A program made the position numbers and the translations under genes. Below the pieces are notes generated by a model. The model was not told the origin of the DNA and searched no databases. It worked only from the letters and a program-made list of their open reading frames with translations. From an uncultured Alphaproteobacteria bacterium (lineage in GTDB: Bacteria; Pseudomonadota; Alphaproteobacteria; Rhodobacterales; Rhodobacteraceae), in assembly GCA_902596605.1 (NCBI GenBank), contig CACJUU010000002.1, positions 62,001 through 126,000 of the forward strand: 64,000 nt of DNA, written 5' to 3'. Shown here piece by piece: positions 36,428 to 46,158 of this stretch; position 1 is the stretch's first letter; each line of letters starts with the position of its first letter.

Positions 36428-37069
36428 ATGCCTGAAGTAAACATATCTGGTCCAAGCGGTAGGCTCGAGGGTCGCTTTCACCCTCAAAAAAATACAAATG
36501 CTCCTACAGCAATAATATTACACCCGCATCCAAAGTTTGGCGGCACTATGAATAACCGAGTTGTTTACAATCTTCACTACTGTTTCTTTAATCTTGGGTT
36601 TTCGTGTTTAAGATTTAATTTTAGAGGTGTTGGCAGGAGCGAGGGAGAATTTGATGATGGGTTAGGAGAATTGGCAGATGCAGCTTCAGCTTTAGATTTT
36701 CTACAAGCAAATTCAGCAAATTCAAGCGGTTGCTGGGTAGTTGGTTTTTCTTTTGGTTCTTGGATAGGTATGCAGCTATTGATGAGAAGACCGGAAATAA
36801 GTGGTTTTATATCAGTATCACCTCCCGCCACTACATACGACTTTAGCTTCTTAGCTCCCTGCCCTTCTTCAGGGCTGATTATAAATGGCAGTTTAGATCG
36901 CCTAGTACCTCCATCTGATATAAAGAGTTTGTCAGATAGACTAAAACTCCAAAAAGGGATCAAAGTTTCTCACAAAGAGATTGAGGGTGCTGATCATTTT
37001 TTTACCAATTTTGAAGAAGAAATGATAAAAGCCGTTAGTGAGTATCTCGCTACTAGGTCAGATTTATAA
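36428..37069 (+). CDS. Alpha/beta hydrolase (conserved alphaproteobacterial family)
   Basis: An alpha/beta-fold serine hydrolase beginning MPEVNISGPSGRLEGRF, a very conserved start in this family. I use ATG 36428, which has an AAAGGA site six bases upstream, instead of the TTG at 36407. Visible elements are LHPHPKFGGTMNNRVV, RFNFRGVGRSEGEFDDG, the nucleophile elbow GFSFGSWIG, INGSLDRLVPP with the acid and the GADHFF histidine. The substrate is unknown. It is divergent from the suf operon across the palindrome and upstream of tyrS. Confidence 0.88.
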   Translation: MPEVNISGPSGRLEGRFHPQKNTNAPTAIILHPHPKFGGTMNNRVVYNLHYCFFNLGFSCLRFNFRGVGRSEGEFDDGLGELADAASALDFLQANSANSSGCWVVGFSFGSWIGMQLLMRRPEISGFISVSPPATTYDFSFLAPCPSSGLIINGSLDRLVPPSDIKSLSDRLKLQKGIKVSHKEIEGADHFFTNFEEEMIKAVSEYLATRSDL

Positions 37070-37083
37070 ATTATTGTGGGTTG

Positions 37084-38325
37084 ATGTTAAAAAGTAATAT
37101 TCTGAATAATTTAAAAACACGAGGCTTTATTAATGACTGCACTGATTTAATGGGCCTCGATAACTTATTAAGCTCTTCAAAAGTAACCTGTTATATTGGG
37201 TACGACGCTACTGCTTCCTCCCTTCATGTAGGCCATCTTATGAATATAATGATGCTAAGGTGGTTTCAAAAAGATGGTCACAGGGTGATTACTTTGTTAG
37301 GTGGCGGCACTACAAAAATAGGAGACCCTTCCTTTAGAAAAACAGAGAGGCCATTGATAAACGACGATATTATTAACGATAATTTACTAAGTCTCAAATC
37401 GATATTTTCCAAATACCTAAGTTTTTCGTCTGACCACCCTGGTGCGCTTATGCTGAATAACGATGAGTGGTTAAGCAAGCTGAACTATTTGGATTTTCTA
37501 AGAGATACTGGAAAGCATTTTTCAATTAACAGAATGCTCAGCTTCGAATCTGTTAAAAGCAGACTACAAAAAAATGACCCTTTAAGCTTTCTAGAATTCA
37601 ATTACATGATATTACAAGGCTACGACTTTTACAAACTGAACCAAGACTATCAATGCATTCTTCAAATGGGCGGATCTGATCAATGGGGTAATATAGTCAA
37701 CGGAATTGAGTTAACTAGGCGTATGAACGGCAATAAACTTTTTGGTTTGACTTCGCCATTGTTAACAAACTCTTCTGGTCAAAAGATGGGAAAATCGTCT
37801 AGTGGCGCTGTCTGGCTAAACGAAGAAAATCTCTCTCCTTATGAATTTTGGCAGTTTTGGAGGAATTGTGATGATGATGATATAGAGAAATTCCTTCTTC
37901 TTTTTACTGAATTTTCGATTAACAAAATTAAAGAGCTGACCTCTGGGAAGGGTCATCGCCTAAATGAAGCAAAAATAGTTTTAGCAAACGAGGTTACCAC
38001 ACTATGCCATGGAAAAATAAAGGCCGACGAATCATTTGAAACATCAAAAGCAGTATTTAGTGAAAATATTGGGTCCTCTAAACTACCTACAATAGAGGTC
38101 AATGCTAAAGATTGTCCTGAACGTATCTCTATCACTCAACTAATGACACTTTCAGGAATGGTGAAGTCTGGGAAAGAAGCAAAGCGATTAGTAAACGAAA
38201 ATGCAGTAAAGCTAGAAGGAAGGGTGGTGAAAGACATTACCGAAAAGTTTGAGATAATTAATTTTTCCGATCCTCAGCAACTTTCAATAGGGAAAAAGAA
38301 ACATTTCAATATCGTCATTTTCTAA
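37084..38325 (+). CDS. tyrS: Tyrosyl-tRNA synthetase
   Basis: A class I synthetase charging tRNA-Tyr. The HIGH-type motif is in SSLHVGHLMNIMML and the KMSKS-type motif reads QKMGKSSSGAVWL. The tyrosine-binding segment QGYDFYKLNQDYQCILQMGGSDQWGN is intact. A C-terminal S4 RNA-binding domain follows (GMVKSGKEAKRLVNENAVKLEG). ATG 37084 is preferred over the TTG three bases earlier. At about 413 residues it is full length. The stop is three bases from that of the convergent cyclophilin gene. Confidence 0.95.
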   Translation: MLKSNILNNLKTRGFINDCTDLMGLDNLLSSSKVTCYIGYDATASSLHVGHLMNIMMLRWFQKDGHRVITLLGGGTTKIGDPSFRKTERPLINDDIINDNLLSLKSIFSKYLSFSSDHPGALMLNNDEWLSKLNYLDFLRDTGKHFSINRMLSFESVKSRLQKNDPLSFLEFNYMILQGYDFYKLNQDYQCILQMGGSDQWGNIVNGIELTRRMNGNKLFGLTSPLLTNSSGQKMGKSSSGAVWLNEENLSPYEFWQFWRNCDDDDIEKFLLLFTEFSINKIKELTSGKGHRLNEAKIVLANEVTTLCHGKIKADESFETSKAVFSENIGSSKLPTIEVNAKDCPERISITQLMTLSGMVKSGKEAKRLVNENAVKLEGRVVKDITEKFEIINFSDPQQLSIGKKKHFNIVIF

Positions 38326-38327
38326 TC

Positions 38328-38906
38328 TTAGTTGTCAAGGTAAACCTTTTTCATAAAGTCGGGATTGTCGACTGCACCATTTCTTTCCAAATCACCTCTC
38401 TTTATCTTTGATAACACCTCCATTCCAGAACTAACTATACCGAAGACCGTATAATTATTGATTAAATGAGGAGCAGGCTGAAACATAATAAAAAATTGAC
38501 TATTGGCAGAATTTGGGTTTTGTGATCGTGCCATGCCAACAGTACCTTCGACAAAGGCCATATCAGAAAATTCAGATGGCAAGTCCGGCAATGAAGAGCC
38601 TCCTCTACCAACTAGCTCAGGATTAAATGCATGCGTTTTGCCAAACTTCACATCACCCGTTTGGGCCATAAAGCCTTCGATTACTCTATGGAATACCACG
38701 CCATCGTATGCGCCTAAATTAACAAGAGTTTTTATTCTTTCGACATGCAAGGGAGCCAAATCCGGCAGCAGTGTTATTTCAATTTTTCCACTAACTTCAC
38801 CTCCGACTTCAATTACGAGATTATTTTCTGCAAAAGCGCACCTGCAGACTAGTATGCAAAAAAATATATTTACAAGAACTTTTTTAGAAAAAATATATCT
38901 AAACAT
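38328..38906 (-). CDS. Exported cyclophilin-type peptidyl-prolyl isomerase
   Basis: A cyclophilin with an N-terminal signal sequence (KKVLVNIFFCILVCRCAFAEN), so it probably works in the periplasm on envelope proteins. Core motifs are VVFHRVIEGFMAQTGDV, SELPDLPSEF-type loop, GTVGMARSQNPNSANSQFFIMF and YTVFGIVSSGMEVL. The start overlaps the stop of the upstream cytosolic paralogue by eight bases. The two genes look like a tandem duplication with targeting divergence. Confidence 0.92.
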   Translation of the reverse strand: MFRYIFSKKVLVNIFFCILVCRCAFAENNLVIEVGGEVSGKIEITLLPDLAPLHVERIKTLVNLGAYDGVVFHRVIEGFMAQTGDVKFGKTHAFNPELVGRGGSSLPDLPSEFSDMAFVEGTVGMARSQNPNSANSQFFIMFQPAPHLINNYTVFGIVSSGMEVLSKIKRGDLERNGAVDNPDFMKKVYLDN

Positions 38907-39429
38907 TTTTGATTGTCTTTATGAAATCTGGGTCATCAACTTTTCCATTATCCGATTGATCACCTTTTTTTATTTTATCTACCACGTCCATACCTTTCAA
39001 AACTTTTCCCCAGACCGTATATTGGTTGTTTAAATGCATACTATCTTCAAGCATAATAAAAAACTGGCTATTAGCAGAATTTGGGTTCTGTGATCGAGCC
39101 ATACCCACAATACCCCTGACAAACGGCTCAGAAGTGAATTCGGCTTCTAGATCAGGTAAGTCTGAACCTCCCATTCCGACACGGTCACTATGGAGGCCAT
39201 TTTTCAAGGAACCAAACTGGCCATCACCTGTTTGAGCCATAAAGCCATCAATCACTCTGTGAAACACAACATCATCAAAAAATTTATCTTTTGATAGCTG
39301 TATTATTCTCTTGCAATGATTTGGAGCAAGATCAGTTAACAGTTCGATTGTGATTTTTCCTTTATTTGTTTCTAAAACAATATTTTTTTTGGCATCTTTT
39401 TTTGTTACCTTTTTTTTCTTTAATGCCAT
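38899..39429 (-). CDS. Cytosolic cyclophilin-type peptidyl-prolyl isomerase
   Basis: 176 residues without a signal peptide; the N-terminus is a lysine-rich tail (MALKKKKVTKKDAKK) before the cyclophilin core. Core motifs are NIVLETNKGKITIELL, VVFHRVIDGFMAQTGDG, GIVGMARSQNPNSANSQFFIML and YTVWGKVLKGMDVVDKI. It catalyses cis-trans isomerisation of Xaa-Pro bonds. It lies between coaD and its exported paralogue in one minus-strand operon. Confidence 0.93.
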   Translation of the reverse strand: MALKKKKVTKKDAKKNIVLETNKGKITIELLTDLAPNHCKRIIQLSKDKFFDDVVFHRVIDGFMAQTGDGQFGSLKNGLHSDRVGMGGSDLPDLEAEFTSEPFVRGIVGMARSQNPNSANSQFFIMLEDSMHLNNQYTVWGKVLKGMDVVDKIKKGDQSDNGKVDDPDFIKTIKNV

Positions 39430-39443
39430 TCCTAATCCTTTTT

Positions 39444-39935
39444 TTAGTTTTTAAATTTACTATTAATTGCAAACGCAATGTCTTCAGTTACAAATTTATC
39501 TATGTTACCACCTAGCTTAGCAATTTCTTTTACCAATCTAGACGCAATAGCTTGACAACCTGCATCTGCCATCAAGAAAACTGTCTCTATTTTATTGTCT
39601 AAAACTCTATTCATTCCAACCATCTGAAACTCATACTCAAAATCTGATACCGCCCGTAAACCCCTTATCAAAATTGAGGCACCTACATCTTTTGCGCACT
39701 CTATTAGTAAATTTTTAAAAGGATGGACCACAATATCGACTTTCAAAGACTTTAAATTAGCTATTTCTTTTTCCACAAGCTGCACTCTTTCTTCCAAAGA
39801 AAATAAAGGATTCTTATCATTATTTATAGCTACTCCTATTACCAACTTATCAACGAGTGTTGAAGCCCTGCTTATTATATCTATATGCCCAAGTGTTAAA
39901 GGGTCAAAAGTACCTGGGTACAATCCTACTCGCAT
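39444..39935 (-). CDS. coaD: Phosphopantetheine adenylyltransferase CoaD
   Basis: Makes dephospho-CoA from 4'-phosphopantetheine and ATP, the penultimate step of CoA synthesis. Starting at ATG 39935 (MRVGLYPGTFDPLTLGH) with an AAGGA site upstream gives 163 residues, the normal size; the longer frame adds 12 residues. The nucleotidyltransferase motif TLGH, the ILIRGLRAVSDFEYEFQM segment and SRLVKEIAKLGGNI are intact. panB, an earlier enzyme of the same pathway, is encoded at the end of the window. Confidence 0.95.
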   Translation of the reverse strand: MRVGLYPGTFDPLTLGHIDIISRASTLVDKLVIGVAINNDKNPLFSLEERVQLVEKEIANLKSLKVDIVVHPFKNLLIECAKDVGASILIRGLRAVSDFEYEFQMVGMNRVLDNKIETVFLMADAGCQAIASRLVKEIAKLGGNIDKFVTEDIAFAINSKFKN

Positions 39936-39974
39936 TATTCTTCCTTCTTTCTTAAGCTCTTTATCAGACAACTT

Positions 39975-42815
39975 TCAAAGAATAGGACTTAAAAATGCTC
40001 CTGTAAAACTTTCTTTCACAGTCGCTATATATTCAGGTGTGCCATGACACACTACTTCCCCACCTTTATCTCCACCCTCTGGTCCAATATCAATTACGTA
40101 GTCAGCTGTTTTGATCACATCCAAATTGTGTTCAATAACAATTACTGTGTTACCTTTCTCTACAAGCTCATGCAGGATTTCAAGTAGTTTTTTAATATCA
40201 TGAAAGTGTAACCCAGTTGTAGGCTCGTCTAATATATACAAAGTCGATCCCGAGCTTCTTCTTGCGAGTTCTTTTGCAAGCTTTACCCTCTGAGCTTCTC
40301 CTCCCGACAGAGTTGTCGCCTGTTGACCAACTTTAATATAACCTAGACCAACTCTTTTAAGAGTTGACATTTTTTCTCTTATCGAAGGCACTGCTTTGAA
40401 AAAATCTTCGGCTTCGTTTACTGTCATCTCTAAAACATCTGAAATATTTTTACCCTTGAATTTTATTTCAAGTGTTTCTCTATTATATCTCTTGCCGAGA
40501 CATTGGTCGCATTCCACGTAAACATCGGCAAGAAAATGCATTTCTATCTTAATTAGCCCATCACCTTGACAAGCCTCACAACGCCCACCTTTAACGTTAA
40601 AAGAAAAACGTCCTGGCATATACCCTCTAGCTTTTGACTCTGGTAAGCCTGTAAACCAATCCCTTATATGCGTAAAAGCACCTGTGTACGTAGCAGGATT
40701 AGATCTTGGAGTTCTTCCTATTGGAGATTGATCTATATCTATGACCTTCTCAAAAACCTCTAAACCTTCAATTTTTTCAAACTTTGCGGGAGTTTGTCTA
40801 GAGCCGTTGAGTTTCGAGGCTGCCGCTTTAAAGAGAGTTTCTATTATTAAAGTCGACTTGCCTCCCCCTGATACACCCGTAACGCATATAAATAATTCTG
40901 TTGGGAAAGAAATATTTATGTTTTTCAGATTATTACCATTTGCTCCCGTTAATATTACCTCATTTTTAGAATCCATTCTTCTTTTTGCGGGCACAGGTAT
41001 GCTCTCTTTTCCAGAAAGATAAAGCCCAGTAAGCGACTTCTCGTTTTTAATAACATCTTGAGGAGTTCCTTCTGCAACGATATATCCACCCTGAACTCCC
41101 GCACCAGGACCAAGATCAATAACATGATCGGCTTCTCTTATTGCTTCTTCATCATGCTCAACCACTAGAACTGAATTACCTTGTGCTTTTAAATCTTTGA
41201 GCGTTTTGATGAGCCTTCTATTATCTCTCTGGTGTAATCCAATTGAAGGCTCGTCTAAAACATAAAGCACACCCGTTAATCCAGAACCTATTTGACTTGC
41301 TAGTCTTATCCGCTGACTTTCTCCTCCGGACAATGTACCTGAGGCTCTACTCAAAGTTAAATATTCTAGACCAACATTATTTAAAAAAGTTAGCCTGCTG
41401 GAAATTTCTTTTATAATAGCACTGCCAATTTGCAAATTAGCCTTAGAAAGAGTTTTTCTCAGTGATTCTATCCATGAAAGCAGCTGTTTAATTGACTTAT
41501 CGCAACACTCTCCGATATTTTGTTCGGCTACCCTTACGCAGAGAGCCTCTTGCTTCAGCCTGTAACCATTACATTTTGAGCAAGGTTTATCACTTCTGTA
41601 TCGTTTAAACTCTTCTAATAACCAAGGCTCAACCGTTTCATCAAATCTACGTTTTAGGTTTGAAATTACTCCTTCAAATGATTTTTTAGTATTGTAAACT
41701 CGCCCTCCATCATCAAATCTAAAGTTTATTTTCTCTCCTTCATTACCATACAGTAAAATGTTTTTAATTTTTGCATCAAGCTCCTTCCAAGGAGCATTAG
41801 GATTAAAACTATAATGTTTCGATAACGCCTCAACCGTCTGTCTATAATATGGATTGGAACTCCTTGCCCAAGGAATAATGGCTCCATCATATACAGATAA
41901 GTTCCCGTCTATAACTATCAAACTTTCATCAAACTGGTCTTGGCGACCAAGACCGTCGCACGCTTCACATGCGCCAGTGGGCGCATTAAATGAGAATAGT
42001 CTCGGTTCGATTTCGCCTAAACTAAAACCAGAGACAGGACATGCAAATTTCTCAGAAAATAAAAGCGAGTCTTTTTGTTGATCTTCATCGAAAACATCAA
42101 CAACAACAATACCCTCAGAAATATCTAAAGCAGTTCTTAGGCTATCGGCAAGCCTCTCGCCGATCCTATCTCCAGAACTTGCAATCAAACGATCGACAAG
42201 TACATCTATGTTATACCGATATTTTTTGTCTAATGTCGGCATCTCGTCAATGTCATAAAGATCGCCGTTGATTCTTACCCTCTGAAAACCTTTTTTAATT
42301 ATCTCATTAATTTCTTTTTTAAATTCCCCTTTTCGATCTTTAACCAAAGGAGCATAAATATATAGTTTTAGTCCCGGTTTAAGTTTCAATACTATGTCTA
42401 CCATGTCGGATATTTGTTGAGCTTTTATGGGTGCTCCGGTGGCCGGACTATAAGGCACACCAACTCTGGCAAAGAGTAATCTCAGATAATCATAAATTTC
42501 AGTAACTGTCCCAACAGTTGAGCGGGGATTCTTACTTGTAGTTTTTTGCTCAATAGAAATTGCAGGTGATAGTCCGGATATACTTTCCACATCTGGTTTT
42601 TGCATCATGTTTAAAAACTGTCGTGCATAAGCCGAAAGACTTTCCACATAACGACGCTGACCTTCAGCGTATATTGTATCAAATGCCAGCGATGACTTTC
42701 CGGACCCCGACAACCCAGTTAGTACAACTAGCTTATCTCTTGGGATATCAACATCAATCGATTTCAAATTATGTTCGTTAGCAGAACGAACTTTGATATG
42801 TGAGACCGAATCCAA
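39975..42815 (-). CDS. uvrA: Excinuclease ABC subunit A
   Basis: The damage-recognition ATPase of nucleotide excision repair. Two ABC modules are visible, with Walker [10 protein letters not shown] and GVSGGGKST, signatures [12 protein letters not shown] and [15 protein letters not shown], and zinc-finger cysteine pairs ([22 protein letters not shown] with CDQC). I start at TTG 42815 ([17 protein letters not shown]), which has a perfect AGGAGG site eight bases upstream (42824-42829). The open frame runs 22 codons further up to a GTG at 42881, but those residues are not family-like. It is divergent from ssb. I see no SOS box in the shared upstream region. Confidence 0.95.
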   Translation of the reverse strand: MDSVSHIKVRSANEHNLKSIDVDIPRDKLVVLTGLSGSGKSSLAFDTIYAEGQRRYVESLSAYARQFLNMMQKPDVESISGLSPAISIEQKTTSKNPRSTVGTVTEIYDYLRLLFARVGVPYSPATGAPIKAQQISDMVDIVLKLKPGLKLYIYAPLVKDRKGEFKKEINEIIKKGFQRVRINGDLYDIDEMPTLDKKYRYNIDVLVDRLIASSGDRIGERLADSLRTALDISEGIVVVDVFDEDQQKDSLLFSEKFACPVSGFSLGEIEPRLFSFNAPTGACEACDGLGRQDQFDESLIVIDGNLSVYDGAIIPWARSSNPYYRQTVEALSKHYSFNPNAPWKELDAKIKNILLYGNEGEKINFRFDDGGRVYNTKKSFEGVISNLKRRFDETVEPWLLEEFKRYRSDKPCSKCNGYRLKQEALCVRVAEQNIGECCDKSIKQLLSWIESLRKTLSKANLQIGSAIIKEISSRLTFLNNVGLEYLTLSRASGTLSGGESQRIRLASQIGSGLTGVLYVLDEPSIGLHQRDNRRLIKTLKDLKAQGNSVLVVEHDEEAIREADHVIDLGPGAGVQGGYIVAEGTPQDVIKNEKSLTGLYLSGKESIPVPAKRRMDSKNEVILTGANGNNLKNINISFPTELFICVTGVSGGGKSTLIIETLFKAAASKLNGSRQTPAKFEKIEGLEVFEKVIDIDQSPIGRTPRSNPATYTGAFTHIRDWFTGLPESKARGYMPGRFSFNVKGGRCEACQGDGLIKIEMHFLADVYVECDQCLGKRYNRETLEIKFKGKNISDVLEMTVNEAEDFFKAVPSIREKMSTLKRVGLGYIKVGQQATTLSGGEAQRVKLAKELARRSSGSTLYILDEPTTGLHFHDIKKLLEILHELVEKGNTVIVIEHNLDVIKTADYVIDIGPEGGDKGGEVVCHGTPEYIATVKESFTGAFLSPIL

Positions 42816-42942
42816 ATTATAATCCTCCTGATAACCAATTAAAGCAAAAGGCAAATATTTAAAGTACTTTTTAATATTCACCTTGATACTTTGTTGAAAA
42901 TTATATACTTCGATGTTAAAATCAAACTAGCGAGGTTTTGTC

Positions 42943-43419
42943 ATGGCTGGAAGTTTAAATAAGGTTCTTCTTATAGGAAGATTAGGAAAAGATCCCGAAG
43001 TGAGAGAATTTCCATCTGGAGGAAAGGTGTGTAATTTTTCCCTAGCTACGAGTGAAACTTGGAAAGATTCAAGCACTGGGGAGAGACAGGAGCGCACCAG
43101 CTGGCACAATGTAGCAATTTTTAACGAACGCCTTGCCGAGGTAGCGGAGCAATATCTGAGAAAAGGTTCGCAAGTTTACATTGAGGGACAGTTGGAAACA
43201 AGAAAATGGCAGGATCAAGCGGGTAATGATCGATACACAACAGAAGTAGTGCTTAAGAATTTTAGAGGTGAGCTCACAATGCTAGGTGGAAGATCTGATG
43301 ATATGCCCAATATGTCGAATCAACAAAACGATACACAGCCCTATCAATCAATTGGATCAGGTGGGTCTAATCAGGGTAATCTGGGTCCAGATGATTTAGA
43401 CGATGAGATCCCGTTTTAG
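42943..43419 (+). CDS. ssb: Single-stranded DNA-binding protein
   Basis: A tetrameric OB-fold protein that coats single-stranded DNA. The N-terminal OB domain ([26 protein letters not shown], then [38 protein letters not shown]) is followed by a Gly/Asn/Gln-rich linker. The conserved acidic tip DDLDDEIPF recruits repair and replication partners such as RecG. Length 158 is typical. It shares the uvrA-ssb divergent arrangement common in proteobacteria and precedes gyrA. Confidence 0.96.
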   Translation: MAGSLNKVLLIGRLGKDPEVREFPSGGKVCNFSLATSETWKDSSTGERQERTSWHNVAIFNERLAEVAEQYLRKGSQVYIEGQLETRKWQDQAGNDRYTTEVVLKNFRGELTMLGGRSDDMPNMSNQQNDTQPYQSIGSGGSNQGNLGPDDLDDEIPF

Positions 43420-43449
43420 TTTTACCATTTTTTTCAGGAATGCTTACTT

Positions 43450-46158
43450 TTGACAGACAACGATAGTAACGAAGAGCAATCAGAAGGTGATAAAATATTA
43501 ATCGATAATAGCGTTTCACAAGTTTCGCTAGAATCCGAAATGAAATCCGCTTACCTAGATTACGCGATGAGTGTAATTGTGAGCAGAGCTATTCCAGATC
43601 TCAGAGATGGCTTAAAACCTGTTCATAGACGAATTCTATACTCAATGCATGAGACAAATAATACATTCGATAGACCATATAGAAAATCTGCTCGACCCGT
43701 TGGAGATGTAATGGGTAAATATCATCCTCACGGAGATCAGGCTATATATGATGCACTAGTCAGAATGGCTCAAGATTTTTCAATGTCTTTAGTGTTACTT
43801 GATGGACAAGGAAACTTTGGGTCAATTGATGGGGATTCCGCTGCCGCGATGAGGTATACTGAAGTTCGAATGGCAAACCCCACAGCAGCTTTGCTAGACG
43901 ATATTGAAAAGGGTACGGTTGATTTCCAAGACAATTATGATGGAAAAGATATTGAGCCTAAAGTTTTACCAGCAAAATTTCCAAATTTATTAGTAAATGG
44001 TGCTGGGGGCATTGCAGTGGGAATGGCAACAAATATTCCTCCCCACAACATCGGAGAAGTGATTGATGCTACATTAGCTATAATTGAAGATCCCCAAATA
44101 GAAATTGAGGATTTGATGAAATTGTTGCCTGCCCCCGACTTTCCTACTGGTGGTATCATCTTAGGTCAATCTGGCTCTAGACAAGCGTATTTATCAGGTA
44201 AGGGTTCAATAGTTATCAGAGCAAAACATTCCATAGAGGAACAAAAGAAAGATAGGTTATCAATAGTGATAACTGAAATTCCATATCAGGTAAATAAGTC
44301 CTCGCTAGTAGAGAAAATAGCAGAGCTCGCAAGGGAAAAAAAGATCGAGGGAATATCACATGTTCAGGATGAGTCGGATAGGCTTGGAATTAGGGTTGTT
44401 ATTGACTTAAAAAGGGATGCCACCGTGGAAGTGGTTTTAAATCAACTATATCGCTTTTCACAGATGCAAACTAGTTTTGGTTTCAATCTTTTAGCCTTAG
44501 ATAAAGGGAAACCAAGTCTCCTCAATTTAAATAGTTTTTTAAATAAGTTCATTGAATTTCGTGAAGAAGTAGTTGCAAGACGAACCATTTTTGAACTTGA
44601 GAAAGCCAGAGAAAGAAGCCACCTTCTTTGTGGTTTAGCAGTTGCAGTTTCGAATGTTGATGAAGTTATTGCTATAATAAGAAATTCCGAAAATCCATCT
44701 AAAGCCAAAGAAACTCTTATGAATACTAAGTGGAAAGTAAAAGAGCTAAGCCAATATTTAGAACTCATTGATGATCCTCTTCACAAAATTAACGAAGATG
44801 GAACTTATTTGTTGTCTGAGCAACAGGCAAAAGCAATACTTGAGTTACGCCTTCAGCGATTGACAGCACTGGGAGCGACCGAAATAGGCAGTGAGCTAGA
44901 AGACTTAGCAGATAAGATTAGAATCTGCCTCGATATTTTAAAATCAAGAGAACGGATAAGAAAAATAATATCTGAAGAACTTAAGGAAGTTAAAGAAAGC
45001 TACGCTATTCCAAGAAGGTCGGAAATTCAGGAATTTGAGGGAGACTTTGAAGATGAAGACCTTATCGAGAAAGAAGAGATGGTCGTTACAGTTACAAGAG
45101 AAGGATACATTAAAAGAACAGCATTATCTGAGTACAGAGAGCAAAAACGTGGTGGCAAGGGTACTCAAGGCATGAATACAAAGGAAACCGATGTGGTAAC
45201 TAATCTATTCGTTACGAATACACATACTCCTTTATTATTTTTTTCATCAGATGGTTTTGTATACAAGCTTAAGACTTGGCGCCTACCACAAAGCGGCAGA
45301 AGCTCGAAAGGTAAAGCTATTGTTAATCTGCTACCAATAAATTCGTCTTCGAGAATTACAACTATATTACCAGTTGAAGCAGAGGAGGAAACTTGGAAAG
45401 ACCTTCAAATATTTTTTGCAACTTCTACAGGTAATGTTCGAAAAAATGCATTGTCAGACTTCACCAATGTAAAAGCAAATGGAAAAATTGCAATGAAATT
45501 GCCTGAAAATACAACTCTAGTTGGTGCACAGATTTGCAAAAATGATAATGATGTACTGCTTACTACTGCAAAAGGAAAAGCCATTCGTTTTAATACTGAG
45601 GATGTAAGAATTTTCAAGGGTCGTGATTCCATTGGCGTTAAAGGAATAACATTAAAGAAAAATGACACAGTCATATCTATGGCTGTATTAAAACACGTTC
45701 AGGTCAATACAGAGGAACGACTAGCGTATTTTAAAATGAGAAGAGCAATAACAGGTGAAGATAATGGGATTGAAAATGGAGAGGACTCCACACTAGTTTT
45801 AAGTCAAGAGAGATATGTTGAGTTGGGTGCCTTGGAGGAATGGATATTAACAATAACTTCTCAAGGCTTTGGTAAAAGATCTTCCGCCCACGAATACAGA
45901 AGGTCAGGGCGTGGCGGTCAAGGAATCACATCAGCAAATCTTGAAAGACGACAAGATAGCATCATAGCCTCTTTTACTGTGGAAGATGATGATCAAATAA
46001 TGCTAGTTACGTCTACAGGCCAAAGCATACGCTGCTCTGTATCTGAAATATCAAGGCAGTCGAGAAGTGCATCTGGCGTAAAAGTATTTGATACCAAGGG
46101 AGATGAAAATGTTGTGTCTGTCGCTTGGATAGCGGATACAACTGAAGACTCAGATTAA
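43450..46158 (+). CDS. gyrA: DNA gyrase subunit A
   Basis: The breakage-reunion subunit of gyrase, 902 residues. The winged-helix active site contains the Tyr in AAMRYTEVRM. The quinolone-determining region reads KYHPHGDQAIYDALVRMAQ, with Gln97 where Escherichia coli has Ser83. The GyrA box QKRGGKG, needed for DNA wrapping, opens the C-terminal beta-pinwheel, whose blades are visible as repeated strands. The start is TTG. The acidic insert QEFEGDFEDEDLIEKEE lies before the pinwheel. trmFO follows immediately. Confidence 0.96.
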   Translation: MTDNDSNEEQSEGDKILIDNSVSQVSLESEMKSAYLDYAMSVIVSRAIPDLRDGLKPVHRRILYSMHETNNTFDRPYRKSARPVGDVMGKYHPHGDQAIYDALVRMAQDFSMSLVLLDGQGNFGSIDGDSAAAMRYTEVRMANPTAALLDDIEKGTVDFQDNYDGKDIEPKVLPAKFPNLLVNGAGGIAVGMATNIPPHNIGEVIDATLAIIEDPQIEIEDLMKLLPAPDFPTGGIILGQSGSRQAYLSGKGSIVIRAKHSIEEQKKDRLSIVITEIPYQVNKSSLVEKIAELAREKKIEGISHVQDESDRLGIRVVIDLKRDATVEVVLNQLYRFSQMQTSFGFNLLALDKGKPSLLNLNSFLNKFIEFREEVVARRTIFELEKARERSHLLCGLAVAVSNVDEVIAIIRNSENPSKAKETLMNTKWKVKELSQYLELIDDPLHKINEDGTYLLSEQQAKAILELRLQRLTALGATEIGSELEDLADKIRICLDILKSRERIRKIISEELKEVKESYAIPRRSEIQEFEGDFEDEDLIEKEEMVVTVTREGYIKRTALSEYREQKRGGKGTQGMNTKETDVVTNLFVTNTHTPLLFFSSDGFVYKLKTWRLPQSGRSSKGKAIVNLLPINSSSRITTILPVEAEEETWKDLQIFFATSTGNVRKNALSDFTNVKANGKIAMKLPENTTLVGAQICKNDNDVLLTTAKGKAIRFNTEDVRIFKGRDSIGVKGITLKKNDTVISMAVLKHVQVNTEERLAYFKMRRAITGEDNGIENGEDSTLVLSQERYVELGALEEWILTITSQGFGKRSSAHEYRRSGRGGQGITSANLERRQDSIIASFTVEDDDQIMLVTSTGQSIRCSVSEISRQSRSASGVKVFDTKGDENVVSVAWIADTTEDSD

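Noticed and set aside
42773..42787. GTTC-N7-GAAC close to the uvrA start, possible SOS box
   Set aside because: The orientation is inverted rather than the direct repeat seen at lexA, and it lies inside the conserved coding region (SANEHN) downstream of the chosen start.
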